From a bacterium (GTDB lineage Bacteria; Patescibacteriota; Saccharimonadia; Saccharimonadales; SZUA-47), in contig JAUIKH010000008.1 of the NCBI GenBank assembly GCA_030430915.1, forward strand, positions 1 through 36,152: a DNA stretch of 36,152 nt, written 5' to 3'. Below the pieces are notes generated by a model. That model was given only the letters and a program-made list of their open reading frames with translations. It made no database searches and was not told where the DNA came from. The position numbers were made by a program, and so were the translations under genes. Within the stretch, counting starts at the first letter, position 1. Every line of letters starts with the position of its first letter. Of the stretch, positions 1-9,871 are shown in pieces.

Positions 1-264
1 AAAATTTATATAGTCAAAAAACCCAATTGGAAGTCTATACTTACTGACATGGGACCTTAAGCTTGCTGCAGGACTAAAGCCTATACTCATACCACCCGCA
101 TCTTTCGCACCTTTAGCCGCATAAAGTGGCAAACCGACTGTAGCGCCAGTTGTCAGAATATGTCCAGCTTTAGCAATTTCAACACCAAGTTCGTAGGCTA
201 TTCCACACGACTCATCTACTGAATCTCCAGCAGCCGCCCCTGATACACATATTGAATAATTCAT
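1..264 (-). CDS. SLOG/LOG-like Rossmann nucleotide-binding protein (partial, runs off window)
   Basis: Minus-strand ORF from ATG at 264: MNYSICVSGAAAGDSVDESCGIAYELGVEIAKAGHILTTGATVGLPLYAAKGAKDAGGMSIGFSPAAS...; LOG/SLOG-type glycine-rich pattern. Confidence 0.6.
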   Translation of the reverse strand, partial: MNYSICVSGAAAGDSVDESCGIAYELGVEIAKAGHILTTGATVGLPLYAAKGAKDAGGMSIGFSPAASLRSHVSKYRLPIGFFDYINF

Positions 265-289
265 AATATTTTGTTTAAAATCCTTAAGC

Positions 290-1513
290 TTATACTAGCA
301 CATTAGACTGATTTAAAGTAAGTTGATGCACTAAAGAATGAGCCAGTACATCTTCTTGTAAATACCTGACTTGAATTTCGTTCCACAACGAATTTTCGAA
401 ATGCACTACACTTTGTTCACCATATTCTAGCTCGTTAACAAGTGATAGTAGTACGTCTGTTAAGTGAATAGACACCGGTTTGAGTGAATTAGTTGATATA
501 GCTAAATAATGGCTATAAATCCAAAAATCCATTTCACTGACTAAACTTGCTAGTTTTGTTTCTGTGGTACTCCAATTTAAATCATCTAGTACAAATTCTG
601 TTTCAGGTGCACTGATTTTTATGTGACCTTTTCCTAATAACTCATGAACTGCTGCCCAAGAAGGAGTTAAGCCATGAATACTAACAAGCTGTGCTTGTTT
701 TTTATGAGCTATTTCAGAAAGAACCAATGAAAAGCCATGGCCCAGAGCTTCTTGCCTATAAGGTAAACTTCTTACTGATAAATTTTGTGCTTGTTGCAAG
801 AGCAAGCTTAAAGCTAAAGCAATTGATCCAGTCTTGGTTTTATCAAAAACTGGCAAAACTACCACACTTCCGGTTTCGGCATTGGTTGTATAGGCTCTGG
901 AATTGTCAATTATATTTATAACCTTTTTATACCAATTATCTGGCATCAAGACGTATTCTACCTGTTGCCAACTAACATATTTTGGCTCCAATCTTCTCAT
1001 TTTTGCATGAATCTGAGATTTCCAGGATTTATCTTCTATTATTGTTGCTAGATGATAAAGAAGCTTAGGATTTTCTCTTTTTAGCACAGAGTCCAAGGAT
1101 CTATACTTTAGAGTTTTTAGTGTTTTTTTCGGTGGCACTGCTTTTAGTATTTTTTTAGTTCCTGAATTTGTTAAAGCTAGACACTTCTCATTGCCAGATA
1201 ATTTGTTAGAAGTAGTAGCTAAAATTTTAGCAACTTTTTCAGGATTTTTTCGCCCGATATTTAGTTTTTTTACTATAAGTTCATCGTGTTTTTTAGCTAG
1301 ATGAAGTAATGCATAATACATCTCTTTTGGCTTGGTATCAGATATATCTAGGCCAATCTGCCTTATTTTGTCTCGGCTCTTTGTAATTAGCTCTGCGGTT
1401 AGTTTTATATCAAGTCCAGGGTGCATGCAAGCTTTCTCAAGCTTATCGATATACCTACGAAATCCCTTCTCATCCACGTCGAGAAGTTGTACTAGTAACT
1501 TTGACATGTTCAC
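290..1513 (-). CDS. Conserved-looking hypothetical protein, 407 aa, coupled to PfkB kinase
   Basis: Long ORF; start overlaps the stop of the upstream pfkB-family gene by 4 nt (ATGA); no family recognised. Confidence 0.75.
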   Translation of the reverse strand: MNMSKLLVQLLDVDEKGFRRYIDKLEKACMHPGLDIKLTAELITKSRDKIRQIGLDISDTKPKEMYYALLHLAKKHDELIVKKLNIGRKNPEKVAKILATTSNKLSGNEKCLALTNSGTKKILKAVPPKKTLKTLKYRSLDSVLKRENPKLLYHLATIIEDKSWKSQIHAKMRRLEPKYVSWQQVEYVLMPDNWYKKVINIIDNSRAYTTNAETGSVVVLPVFDKTKTGSIALALSLLLQQAQNLSVRSLPYRQEALGHGFSLVLSEIAHKKQAQLVSIHGLTPSWAAVHELLGKGHIKISAPETEFVLDDLNWSTTETKLASLVSEMDFWIYSHYLAISTNSLKPVSIHLTDVLLSLVNELEYGEQSVVHFENSLWNEIQVRYLQEDVLAHSLVHQLTLNQSNVLV

Positions 1514-2520
1514 ATCTCTTTGGGGTGATAATTGTTTGGTGCGTTCCTTAAGTAGTAGTCAATCTGATCTTCACTTAACAATCCTTCTTGTGCTCCAACA
1601 TGCTGAACAACATTCATAGAATTAATCGGAGCCCATAGTAACGCACTAGGTACATCAGCCCCCTTCATTAAAGCTGCGGTAAATGTTGAAGCAAATGAAT
1701 CTCCGGCTCCAGTTCTATCTACAGGTGGAGCTGGATCTGGATAAAGTGGCATACTCCAGCGCTTGTTACCGTCAGATGCATAAGCACCATTTGGACCGTC
1801 TGTTACTAATGCCGTTTTGATACCTGCTTCGTGCATTTTGTTTAATTGATCATTAATATCTTCATGGTTTGCTTTAAAAACTTCTGTTGCCTCTTCTCGA
1901 TTAAGAGCCACTACGTTACTCCTGGCGTAGAGTTTTTTAAGTCTATCTATTCCGGCCTCCATCTGGAAAGTCCCTGGTTGGAAAGCTAATTTAACTTCAG
2001 GATTTTCTTCAAGCCATTCAACAACATCATCATGATAATGATCTATTGCTTTTTCACTTATTGAACTAAAGTAAACCCATCTTGGAACATCATTTGGTCT
2101 AAAACGAGGCCAATGATAGTCATATTCTTCGTGTTTTATTAAAATAGTTCTTTCTTCTTTGTACCAAAGCACGTAATGATAGTTACTGACCTTGCCAGGA
2201 TTTTCATGGACAAATCTAGTGTCTACACCTTCTTGTTTAAGCTGTCTGGCTATATCAACGCCCCTTTGGTCATCTCCAATATTTGTAGCAAATCCAGTCT
2301 TTAGTCCCAGTCTAGAAAATGCTACTGCAGCATTAGCTGCATTTCCAACAGCATTCACAACTTGATCATGGTCAAATGGCAGTTTGGACCCAAACTCCAT
2401 GCATAAAACATTCTTATCGTTCTTTTTTTCTATCCATGCTTCATCATCTTTCAGCTTTATAAATGCATCAATAACGACATCACCAACTGCGACAACGTCT
2501 AACTTTTGCTGTGTGCTCAT
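1510..2520 (-). CDS. PfkB-family carbohydrate kinase
   Basis: N-terminal GDVVIDAF, NAVGNAANAAVAFSRLG and C-terminal DRTGAGDSFASTF signatures. Confidence 0.9.
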   Translation of the reverse strand: MSTQQKLDVVAVGDVVIDAFIKLKDDEAWIEKKNDKNVLCMEFGSKLPFDHDQVVNAVGNAANAAVAFSRLGLKTGFATNIGDDQRGVDIARQLKQEGVDTRFVHENPGKVSNYHYVLWYKEERTILIKHEEYDYHWPRFRPNDVPRWVYFSSISEKAIDHYHDDVVEWLEENPEVKLAFQPGTFQMEAGIDRLKKLYARSNVVALNREEATEVFKANHEDINDQLNKMHEAGIKTALVTDGPNGAYASDGNKRWSMPLYPDPAPPVDRTGAGDSFASTFTAALMKGADVPSALLWAPINSMNVVQHVGAQEGLLSEDQIDYYLRNAPNNYHPKEM

Positions 2521-2522
2521 CT

Positions 2523-3437
2523 TTATCCTATCCGTGCCTTTCCTGCGCTATTAAATAACGCTATTTTTGATTCAACTACACCTTGAACAGCAGCAATAAC
2601 TTCATCCATTAATTTAACGACTGCATACTGAGTTTTGTTCTCGGCCAACACTCTTTCCAAAGTTTCCCTATAAGCCTTCCTCATATCGCTGTTAATATTA
2701 ATCTTTTGAACACCTATTTTTACTGCTTCTTCAAAATAGTGCCCTGGAGTTCCGCTACCGCCGTGCAATGAGATATTACAAGATATTGCATTTCTAATTT
2801 CTTGTAACAATTCTAGATCTAAAACCTTCGGAGTCGGGTAGCTACCATGGAGATTACCGATTGCAGCGGCAAATGTATCTATGCCTGTTTTGTTTACGAA
2901 CTCAGCAGATCCCTGAGGTGTGCTGAATGTTTTTTTAATTTCTTCATAGTCTATTTCTTCAGTATGTACATTTGAACTGCCGCCGAAATAATGTGGCTCA
3001 CTTTCGACTAATGCCCCTGTTAATTTGGCATGTTCAACAACTTTTCTGGTAGACTCTTCGATTTCTTCATCTGAAGCATCGTGGTTAGCTTGACTTATAT
3101 CTATATGGATAAACTCAAATCCAGCTTCTATACCTTCGATTGCCTCATCGACACTAGGACTATGATCAAGATTTACATACATTTCCACACCGTATTCTTC
3201 TTTGTAATTGTCGACCATATCCCTGACATTGTCTAAGCCTATCGCTTTAACCTCTCCTGAGCTAACTTCAACTAGTACTGGAGAGTTAGTTTTTTTAGCC
3301 GCTCTTACGACAGAAATTAATGTCTCTTGGTTATCTAAATTAAATGCACCAACCGCGAACTTTTCTGATCTGGCTCTATCCATCAGTTGTCTAGCATCGG
3401 AACAATTTTTTCTTATTTGCTGCAGAGATAATCCCAC
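2523..3437 (-). CDS. fba: Class II fructose-bisphosphate aldolase
   Basis: AVGAFNLDNQET, YVNLDHS, SLHGGSGTP motifs; GTG start preceded by AAGGTGG. Confidence 0.9.
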   Translation of the reverse strand: MGLSLQQIRKNCSDARQLMDRARSEKFAVGAFNLDNQETLISVVRAAKKTNSPVLVEVSSGEVKAIGLDNVRDMVDNYKEEYGVEMYVNLDHSPSVDEAIEGIEAGFEFIHIDISQANHDASDEEIEESTRKVVEHAKLTGALVESEPHYFGGSSNVHTEEIDYEEIKKTFSTPQGSAEFVNKTGIDTFAAAIGNLHGSYPTPKVLDLELLQEIRNAISCNISLHGGSGTPGHYFEEAVKIGVQKININSDMRKAYRETLERVLAENKTQYAVVKLMDEVIAAVQGVVESKIALFNSAGKARIG

Positions 3438-3541
3438 TATTTATCCACCTTCATTTGCTCCATTGTAACTGCTTACGTTTACTAATTGCAAGCTAAAATA
3501 ATCAAACAAACTTTGCAATATTACTGAAAGTTGCCAAGACA

Positions 3542-4510
3542 TTACTTACTTTCGCATAAAGTATGGGCATTAACCATTACATTTTTGACAGTTAGTCCGT
3601 AGTGGTTTAGTAGCTCTTCTGGTGTACCTGACTGGCCATACTCGTCTTTTATACCCATTCTTTTAATTGGTACAGGTAAATTTTCACCTAATAATTCTGA
3701 TACTGCCCCACCTAGCCCGCCGCTTATCTGAGCTTCTTCAATAGTTATAACTTTTTTAGTCTTTTTTACGCTTGTCAGAATCGTTGCTCCGTCTAGTGGC
3801 TTAACCGTTGGGCAATGTATTACCTCCGCATCAATACCGTCTTTGAATAGCTTTTCGGCAGCTTCCATGGCTACCGATGTCATAGTACCGTTAGCAATAA
3901 TTGTTAGGTCTTGTCCTGGAGAAAATACGTATGCTTTGCCAATTTCGAATGGTGTTTTATCAGTAGTCATAACGGGAGATTTATCTCTAGCCAATCTCAA
4001 ATAATTTGGCCTAGGATCGTTGGCCATTGCAATCGTTGCTTTTTCAGCTTCTACACTGTCACCGGGTACAATAACCACCATGTTTGGCATTACTCGCATT
4101 AAAGCAACATCTTCTAGCATTTGATGAGTTGCACCATCAGGTCCTGTATATAACCCAGCATGGGCTCCAATAATTTTAACTGGCTGATTGTTTAGTGCAG
4201 CTGTTGTTTTAATCTGTTCCCAATTTCGTCCTGGGCTAAATGCCGCATAGCTTGCAGTAAATGGTATCTTGCCCATCTTTGCCATACCACTAGCAACTGT
4301 AACTAAATTCTGTTCGGCAATTCCCACTTCAACATAACGTTCTGGAAACTTTTCGGCAAAAGGTGCAATTTGCACCGACCCTGTTAAATCTGCACAAAGC
4401 GCAACAACTTGTTTGTTAACTTCTCCAGCCTTGACTAAACCTCTACCAAAGCCTTTTCTTGTCGGCTCACTACCCCAGTTTTCAATGTCTAGTAAATGCA
4501 AATCCTTCAT
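3542..4510 (-). CDS. Transketolase C-terminal subunit (Pyr + C domains)
   Basis: VGIAEQNLVTVASGMA, THQMLEDVALMRVMPNM, GLGGAVSELL motifs. Confidence 0.93.
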   Translation of the reverse strand: MKDLHLLDIENWGSEPTRKGFGRGLVKAGEVNKQVVALCADLTGSVQIAPFAEKFPERYVEVGIAEQNLVTVASGMAKMGKIPFTASYAAFSPGRNWEQIKTTAALNNQPVKIIGAHAGLYTGPDGATHQMLEDVALMRVMPNMVVIVPGDSVEAEKATIAMANDPRPNYLRLARDKSPVMTTDKTPFEIGKAYVFSPGQDLTIIANGTMTSVAMEAAEKLFKDGIDAEVIHCPTVKPLDGATILTSVKKTKKVITIEEAQISGGLGGAVSELLGENLPVPIKRMGIKDEYGQSGTPEELLNHYGLTVKNVMVNAHTLCESK

Positions 4511-4950
4511 TGATTAGTCCTCCACACAGAAAAAGACACAAATAAGATACCTGTAACAATTAATAGTAGCCCTAAGGACTGAAAAATATCAGTTTTTTCT
4601 TTATAAACGACAACTCCCATTAAACTAGCAACTAATACGGCTCCTCCATATACAAGTGGAGTTACAAAGCTCACGTTCTCGCCACTTGCAAAAATTCGTG
4701 TTAATGCAATTGTAAAAATACCAATACATAGACCGCCAAATACTGCCCACACATATCCTTTAGAAGTTGATCCTCCAGGCGACAATCTTTGTGATGAAAA
4801 CAAAACAAATAATGATGCTGGAACTAAAAATCCTATGAAATTTACTATTGTACCAAGAATATTTGAATTTATATTTATTGCTCCACGACTAAATGCCAAA
4901 ATACTACCTGCATACGCCAATACTGCAATTATCATTAGCAAATAATTCAT
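4507..4950 (-). CDS. Small DMT/EamA-like membrane protein
   Basis: 147 aa, about 5 hydrophobic segments; 4-nt overlaps with both flanking transketolase ORFs. Confidence 0.65.
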   Translation of the reverse strand: MNYLLMIIAVLAYAGSILAFSRGAININSNILGTIVNFIGFLVPASLFVLFSSQRLSPGGSTSKGYVWAVFGGLCIGIFTIALTRIFASGENVSFVTPLVYGGAVLVASLMGVVVYKEKTDIFQSLGLLLIVTGILFVSFSVWRTNQ

Positions 4951-5849
4951 TCGTGTTCGTTCCTAATCTTCCCACGCAAAGTCCTAAGCTCTTTTAGCGC
5001 GACCTTAGCTTGTTCATTTTTAGGCGGTGCTCCAGCTACATCAGATAGGCCAACCGGCATACCATGCCAATGGTAATCATATTCCATATAATCAACGCCT
5101 TTGCCAGGTACTGTGTGGGCAATAATTACTATTGGCTTCTCAACAATTGCCCTAGCCATTGAACAGGCATCAATAACAGCTTCTATGTCATTGCCGTCAA
5201 TGTCTATCACATGCCAACCAAAACTCTCCCATTTAGCCTTGAGATCTTCGAGAGGCATTACATGTTCTGTAGTTCCATCAATTTGGATATTATTCCTATC
5301 AACTATTCCAATAATATTGTGCAGGTTGTATTTTGAGCACAGCATTGCTGCTTCCCATATATTTCCTTCGTTAAGTTCTCCGTCACCCATAACCGTATAA
5401 ATCCATCGATGACTTACTTTATCCATTTTCATGGATAATGAAATGCCAGCAGCTTGGCTTAAGCCACAGCCCAGTGGACCACTGGTATTTTCTAGACCCG
5501 GCAACTTCTCACGTTCTGGGTGCCCTTGCAGTCTACTTTTAAACTTTCTTAGAGTCTTAAGCTCATCTTTAGGAAAGTATCCTGCATTAGCCATTGCTGC
5601 GTATTGAACGGGTACACAATGACCATTACTCAATAAGAGTATGTCTCTCTCTTCCCAATTTGGATTTTCTGGATCATGTTTTAAGATATCAAAATATAGA
5701 GCAGAAAAAATGTCGGCTAAACCTAAAGGCCCAGCACTGTGACCACTACCGGCTTCTTCAAGGCTTTTTATGATGTCCTGTCTTATGTCATTAGCTATTA
5801 ATTCTAACTTATCAATAGATAATTTACTTGCTGTATAGTTTTTTCCCAT
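4947..5849 (-). CDS. Transketolase N-terminal subunit (TPP-binding)
   Basis: GSGHSAGPLGLADI, GHPEREKLPGLENTSGPLGCGLSQAAGIS, MGDGELNEGNIWEA motifs. Confidence 0.95.
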   Translation of the reverse strand: MGKNYTASKLSIDKLELIANDIRQDIIKSLEEAGSGHSAGPLGLADIFSALYFDILKHDPENPNWEERDILLLSNGHCVPVQYAAMANAGYFPKDELKTLRKFKSRLQGHPEREKLPGLENTSGPLGCGLSQAAGISLSMKMDKVSHRWIYTVMGDGELNEGNIWEAAMLCSKYNLHNIIGIVDRNNIQIDGTTEHVMPLEDLKAKWESFGWHVIDIDGNDIEAVIDACSMARAIVEKPIVIIAHTVPGKGVDYMEYDYHWHGMPVGLSDVAGAPPKNEQAKVALKELRTLRGKIRNEHE

Positions 5850-5854
5850 TACGC

Positions 5855-6481
5855 TTATGATATCAAAGATGTAAGCTTGTCGTAAGTCTTTTTAGGATTT
5901 TTGGCATTTTTTAAAAAACTTCCAACATTCACAATAGAAACACCAGCAAAAACAATTTCCTCAATGTTTTCATCGTTAACTCCACCATCCCAAGATATTT
6001 CTACGTTAGGAAATCTTTCTTTGACCTCATATGCTTTTTTAGTCATAGTCATATCTGCTTTGCCTCCTTGATGGCCTAAGTTTCCAGCAAATATCAGCAC
6101 ATGGTCAAACAACCCTTCATATCTTGTCAATATTAGTATGGGTGTTTCAGGTAACAGGGCTATGCCTGCTCTTGTTCCATTTTTTTGCAACATCTTTAAG
6201 CAGTCTGTAATATCCCTAGACTCGGCATGTAAAATTACTAAATCTGCATCTAGCCTTAAAATATCTTTGATGTAGTTTTTTGGAGATTTATACATTATGT
6301 GTGCATGCGTGATTAACGCATCGTCTCTCCATGCCTTATTTAGTGGAAGTAACTTAGTAGGTGCCAGCTCTCCATCGGCAAAATCTAAATGCACACCGTC
6401 AGCAAAATCAGCAATCAGCTCCATTTGCTGCCTATACTCATGTTCATCATCAGTGGTTATGGTCGGAGTTATTACTGCCAT
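5855..6481 (-). CDS. rpe: Ribulose-phosphate 3-epimerase family protein
   Basis: HLDFADG, EISWDGGVNDENI, VNVGSFLKNAKNP; TIM-barrel epimerase motifs. Confidence 0.8.
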   Translation of the reverse strand: MAVITPTITTDDEHEYRQQMELIADFADGVHLDFADGELAPTKLLPLNKAWRDDALITHAHIMYKSPKNYIKDILRLDADLVILHAESRDITDCLKMLQKNGTRAGIALLPETPILILTRYEGLFDHVLIFAGNLGHQGGKADMTMTKKAYEVKERFPNVEISWDGGVNDENIEEIVFAGVSIVNVGSFLKNAKNPKKTYDKLTSLIS

Positions 6482-6574
6482 ACTTATATTTTAACAAAAA
6501 CGTTGAGTTTTTTTACTTCAATATCCACTTCAAGCGCTTCATCTATTCGAAAATTAACGATAGCTTATTGCGAC

Positions 6575-7030
6575 TTAATAGGCAATTAAATCATCAAGTT
6601 GTTTATTGCGCCTTTTGTACCTAGGGGCGCCCGCAAAAGGTGTAGAAAGCCACGCATCTACTATTTGTTTCCAGGAAGAGTCATCCATAAGAATTTCTGC
6701 TGGTAGTGCAAGAACATTGCTGTCCTCATCTTTTCTAATGCTAGTAGCTGCTTCAACACTAAATCCAAGTCCAGCTCTTATACCTTTGAATCGGTTAGCA
6801 GCCATAACCATTCCCTGACCACTGCCGCAAATTAATATACCTCTGGGATCATTATCTTGGGTACTTTGCATTGCGTTAACTACTCGCTGGGCGAAAACTG
6901 GGAAATCATCATCAGAATCACGTTGCTCATCACCCTCATCTTCTACATCAATACCTTGTTTCCTGATATATTCTGTAACCTTTTTTTTAAGGTCAAACCC
7001 ATTATGGTCAGCTCCTATAAAAATTTTCAT
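6575..7030 (-). CDS. rpiB: Ribose-5-phosphate isomerase B
   Basis: GADHNGFDLKKKV, ILICGSGQGMVMAANRFKGIRA; RpiB/LacAB family. Confidence 0.92.
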   Translation of the reverse strand: MKIFIGADHNGFDLKKKVTEYIRKQGIDVEDEGDEQRDSDDDFPVFAQRVVNAMQSTQDNDPRGILICGSGQGMVMAANRFKGIRAGLGFSVEAATSIRKDEDSNVLALPAEILMDDSSWKQIVDAWLSTPFAGAPRYKRRNKQLDDLIAY

Positions 7031-8049
7031 GAGTCTTTTTGCAGAGATTTACCTACGTCAGCTACTAGTTCAACGAGCCGATTAGAGTAGCCCCATTCGT
7101 TGTCATACCACACCACTACCTTAGCTAAATTACCGTCAACTACTTTGGTTAAGGGCAGGTCTATTATCCCACTATGACTATTACCGATAAAGTCGCTACT
7201 GACTAGTTCTTCTTCTGTGCAGCTAATAATGCCCTGATAATAGGGTTGTTTGCAAGCTTCTTTAAGTTTATTCTTTAATTCTTCCTCAGTTGAATTTTCC
7301 TTGAGCAGTATAGTCACGTCACTGACGCTTACAACGCTAGTCGGGACCCTTACAGCCATACCGTCAAACTTATCTGTTAGACTCGGAACTGTCTTGGTTA
7401 CAGCAATAGCTGCTCCGGTGGTTGTTGGCACTATATTTTGGGCTGCAGCTCTAGCTCTTCTAAAATCTCTATGGGGAGAATCTTGTAGTCTCTGGTCGGC
7501 TGTGTAACTATGTATCGTTGTCATCATGGCTTTTTCTATACCTATCTCACGCTCAAGTACATCCATAACAGCCGCTAGGCTATTGGTTGTGCAGCTGGCA
7601 TTACTAAAAACATGCTTTTCTGAGTCATCTAGATTTGATTCGTTAGCTCCAATTACTATAGTTTCAGCTCCATCATCTTTTGCAGGAGCACTTATTACGA
7701 CTTTCTTAGCTCCAGCGTCAATGTGAGATCTAGCAAGTTCTGACTTAACAAAAAACCCAGTAGACTCTATAACTATGTCTACTTTGTTCTCTCCCCAAGG
7801 TAGTTTTGAGGGTTCTTTTTCTGAAAACACAGGTATTTTGTTACCGTCAACAATTAAGTGCTTTTCATCAAAATCAACTGAAAATTTATATTCCCCATAA
7901 TTAGTGTCGTGTTTTAGTAGATGGGCTAGCATTTTTGTTTCTGTAAGATCATTAAGCGCAACGACTTCCATATCTTTTCTGTCAAACGCTACCTTGAAAG
8001 CATTTCTACCTATCCTACCAAATCCATTGATTGCCACCCTTATTTTCAT
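7027..8049 (-). CDS. gap: Glyceraldehyde-3-phosphate dehydrogenase
   Basis: RVAINGFGRIGR, SNASCTTNSLA, WYDNEWGYSNR. Confidence 0.98.
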   Translation of the reverse strand: MKIRVAINGFGRIGRNAFKVAFDRKDMEVVALNDLTETKMLAHLLKHDTNYGEYKFSVDFDEKHLIVDGNKIPVFSEKEPSKLPWGENKVDIVIESTGFFVKSELARSHIDAGAKKVVISAPAKDDGAETIVIGANESNLDDSEKHVFSNASCTTNSLAAVMDVLEREIGIEKAMMTTIHSYTADQRLQDSPHRDFRRARAAAQNIVPTTTGAAIAVTKTVPSLTDKFDGMAVRVPTSVVSVSDVTILLKENSTEEELKNKLKEACKQPYYQGIISCTEEELVSSDFIGNSHSGIIDLPLTKVVDGNLAKVVVWYDNEWGYSNRLVELVADVGKSLQKDS

Positions 8050-8097
8050 TTCAATTGTACCCCATTAAATTTAGCTATATTGTAACTTGCTTATGGT

Positions 8098-8529
8098 TCA
8101 AGTTGCAAGAAATTTGTATATATCTGTTTTTATTCTGTTAAAGAATTCTTTATCTTTTTTATGTGTTAATAAACTAGCAACTTGCTCAACATCAACCCAT
8201 ATTGCTTCTGGGTTTTCAGGATCAATCGGTTTTAATTCAGTTAAATTAGTTTGAAAAAGATACATGGTGATGTGCTTCATTTCTATCTTGGAGCTGCCTT
8301 CTCCTTTTTTACCAATTCTTGGACGTTCATACTCACCCAATTTTTTAATAAGCTTTACTTGGGATATGCCAGATTCTTCATGAATTTCCCTCTTTGCAGC
8401 TTCAAGAGCATTTTCACCCTCGTCGATATGACCCTTAGGTAAAGACCAAGAATCATGATGTTGATTGACAACAACAACTTTTTTATCTGTTCCAATTACT
8501 ACTCCACCAGCTGAATAATGTTTAATCAT
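8098..8529 (-). CDS. NUDIX hydrolase
   Basis: Nudix box GHIDEGENALEAAKREIHEESGI. Confidence 0.92.
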   Translation of the reverse strand: MIKHYSAGGVVIGTDKKVVVVNQHHDSWSLPKGHIDEGENALEAAKREIHEESGISQVKLIKKLGEYERPRIGKKGEGSSKIEMKHITMYLFQTNLTELKPIDPENPEAIWVDVEQVASLLTHKKDKEFFNRIKTDIYKFLAT

Positions 8530-9311
8530 TTATTGTCTTCAAAAGCTTTCTTAAATTCTTGTTTAAGAATACCGTCATACACTTTGTGGTTATTTTTTGT
8601 AAGTACTGAAAAACTCCTTGATTTAAGCTCATCTTGAATATCATAATATGTGACAATGGCTCCCGCTTCTTTAGCAATGAAATTACCAGGCGCATAATCC
8701 CAGTCACTACCCCCACTCTTATATCGAATTGTGCCTTCTATCTTTCCACCTGCAATTAAGAACGCTCTAAAGGCTGCTCCATGAGTTTTTATGAATGTGC
8801 AATTATCTGAAACCATTTTGATAATTTTTGAATTCAACCCCAGGTCTTTATGACAATCTATTTCAATAATTGAATGTTCTGGAATATTATCTGAAACCCT
8901 GATTTTCTGTTTGTTTTTATATGCCCCTTTTCCTTTCAGCGCCCAAAACACATCATCATTTATTGGGTCATAGATAGAAGCAAACACAATTTTACCTTTT
9001 TCAACCAACCCGATGATTGTACCTATTCCAGGAATACCTCTGATGTAATTTAGCGTTCCATCTATTGGGTCAACTAGCCAATATTTGTCTTTAGATCCAG
9101 ACACGCCAAACTCTTCTCCATGTATACCGATTTCAGGAAATTCTTCTTCCAATCTTTTTCTTATTTTTTTCTCAATTGATCTATCAATTTCTGTAACAAC
9201 CGTGTTGTCGCTCTTTACACCGTGTTCAACTTTGCCAAAGCACGTCATTATCTCAGACCTGAAAGATCTAATTAGAGGTACTACAAAATCAGAATACTGA
9301 TTACTTATCAT
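8526..9311 (-). CDS. Inositol monophosphatase family protein
   Basis: VVTEIDRSIEKKI, GEEFG, WLVDPIDGTLNYIRG, GGSDWDYAPG. Listed ORF extends to 9380, but MISNQYSDF (ATG at 9311) is the more likely start. Confidence 0.9.
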   Translation of the reverse strand: MISNQYSDFVVPLIRSFRSEIMTCFGKVEHGVKSDNTVVTEIDRSIEKKIRKRLEEEFPEIGIHGEEFGVSGSKDKYWLVDPIDGTLNYIRGIPGIGTIIGLVEKGKIVFASIYDPINDDVFWALKGKGAYKNKQKIRVSDNIPEHSIIEIDCHKDLGLNSKIIKMVSDNCTFIKTHGAAFRAFLIAGGKIEGTIRYKSGGSDWDYAPGNFIAKEAGAIVTYYDIQDELKSRSFSVLTKNNHKVYDGILKQEFKKAFEDNK

Positions 9312-9828
9312 TACTCCAGCGTTCAATACATTCTGCGATAACTTCGTGGGCTCGAACAGAATCACTAAATCCCTGAACATCCGTTGTTCCTGGTTTTTTT
9401 AAGTCTTTATAGTGTGTAAAATGGTGCTCTATTTGTTGTATAAGTCTTTTATTTACATCATCCAAGCTCTGGATGGCATTGCCGCTATTTCGGTCATCAG
9501 AAGGCACACATATAACTTTGTGATCCATCTCACCGCCATCTTCAAACTCCATAACTCCAATAACCTTAGCACTTACTACAACTCCAGTCGGTAATGGCTC
9601 TTCAGTAATTATCAATGTGTCTAACTCGTCCCCATCATCATCTAAAGTCCCAGGTATAAAACCGTAATTAGTTGGCTTGGCAAAAATTCTTGGCTCAACC
9701 CTATCTAAAACCATGACTTTATTCCGCCGATCATACTCGATTTTATGAGAAGACCCCATAGGTATTTCTACGACTGTGTTAATTGTTTTACCTTCTGAAT
9801 ATGGTTTAAAAATCACATTATAATCCAT
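9301..9828 (-). CDS. ppa: Inorganic pyrophosphatase (family I)
   Basis: EIPMGSSHKIEYD, NYGFIPGTLDDDGDELDTLI; AAGGAG upstream. Confidence 0.95.
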   Translation of the reverse strand: MDYNVIFKPYSEGKTINTVVEIPMGSSHKIEYDRRNKVMVLDRVEPRIFAKPTNYGFIPGTLDDDGDELDTLIITEEPLPTGVVVSAKVIGVMEFEDGGEMDHKVICVPSDDRNSGNAIQSLDDVNKRLIQQIEHHFTHYKDLKKPGTTDVQGFSDSVRAHEVIAECIERWSNDK

Positions 9829-9871
9829 TTATAAATAACTCCTTTTCTTTACAATATTGTACACTACATAT

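Noticed and set aside
691-921. Plus-strand small ORF antisense to the 407-aa ORF (and similar short plus-strand ORFs throughout)
   Set aside because: Shadow ORF fully antisense to a longer well-formed CDS; no SD, no recognisable protein features.
9312-9380. N-terminal extension of the IMPase ORF (MFRDLVILFEPTKLSQNVLNAGV)
   Set aside because: Lies inside the ppa coding region; ATG 9311 gives a normal-length IMPase and a standard short overlap.
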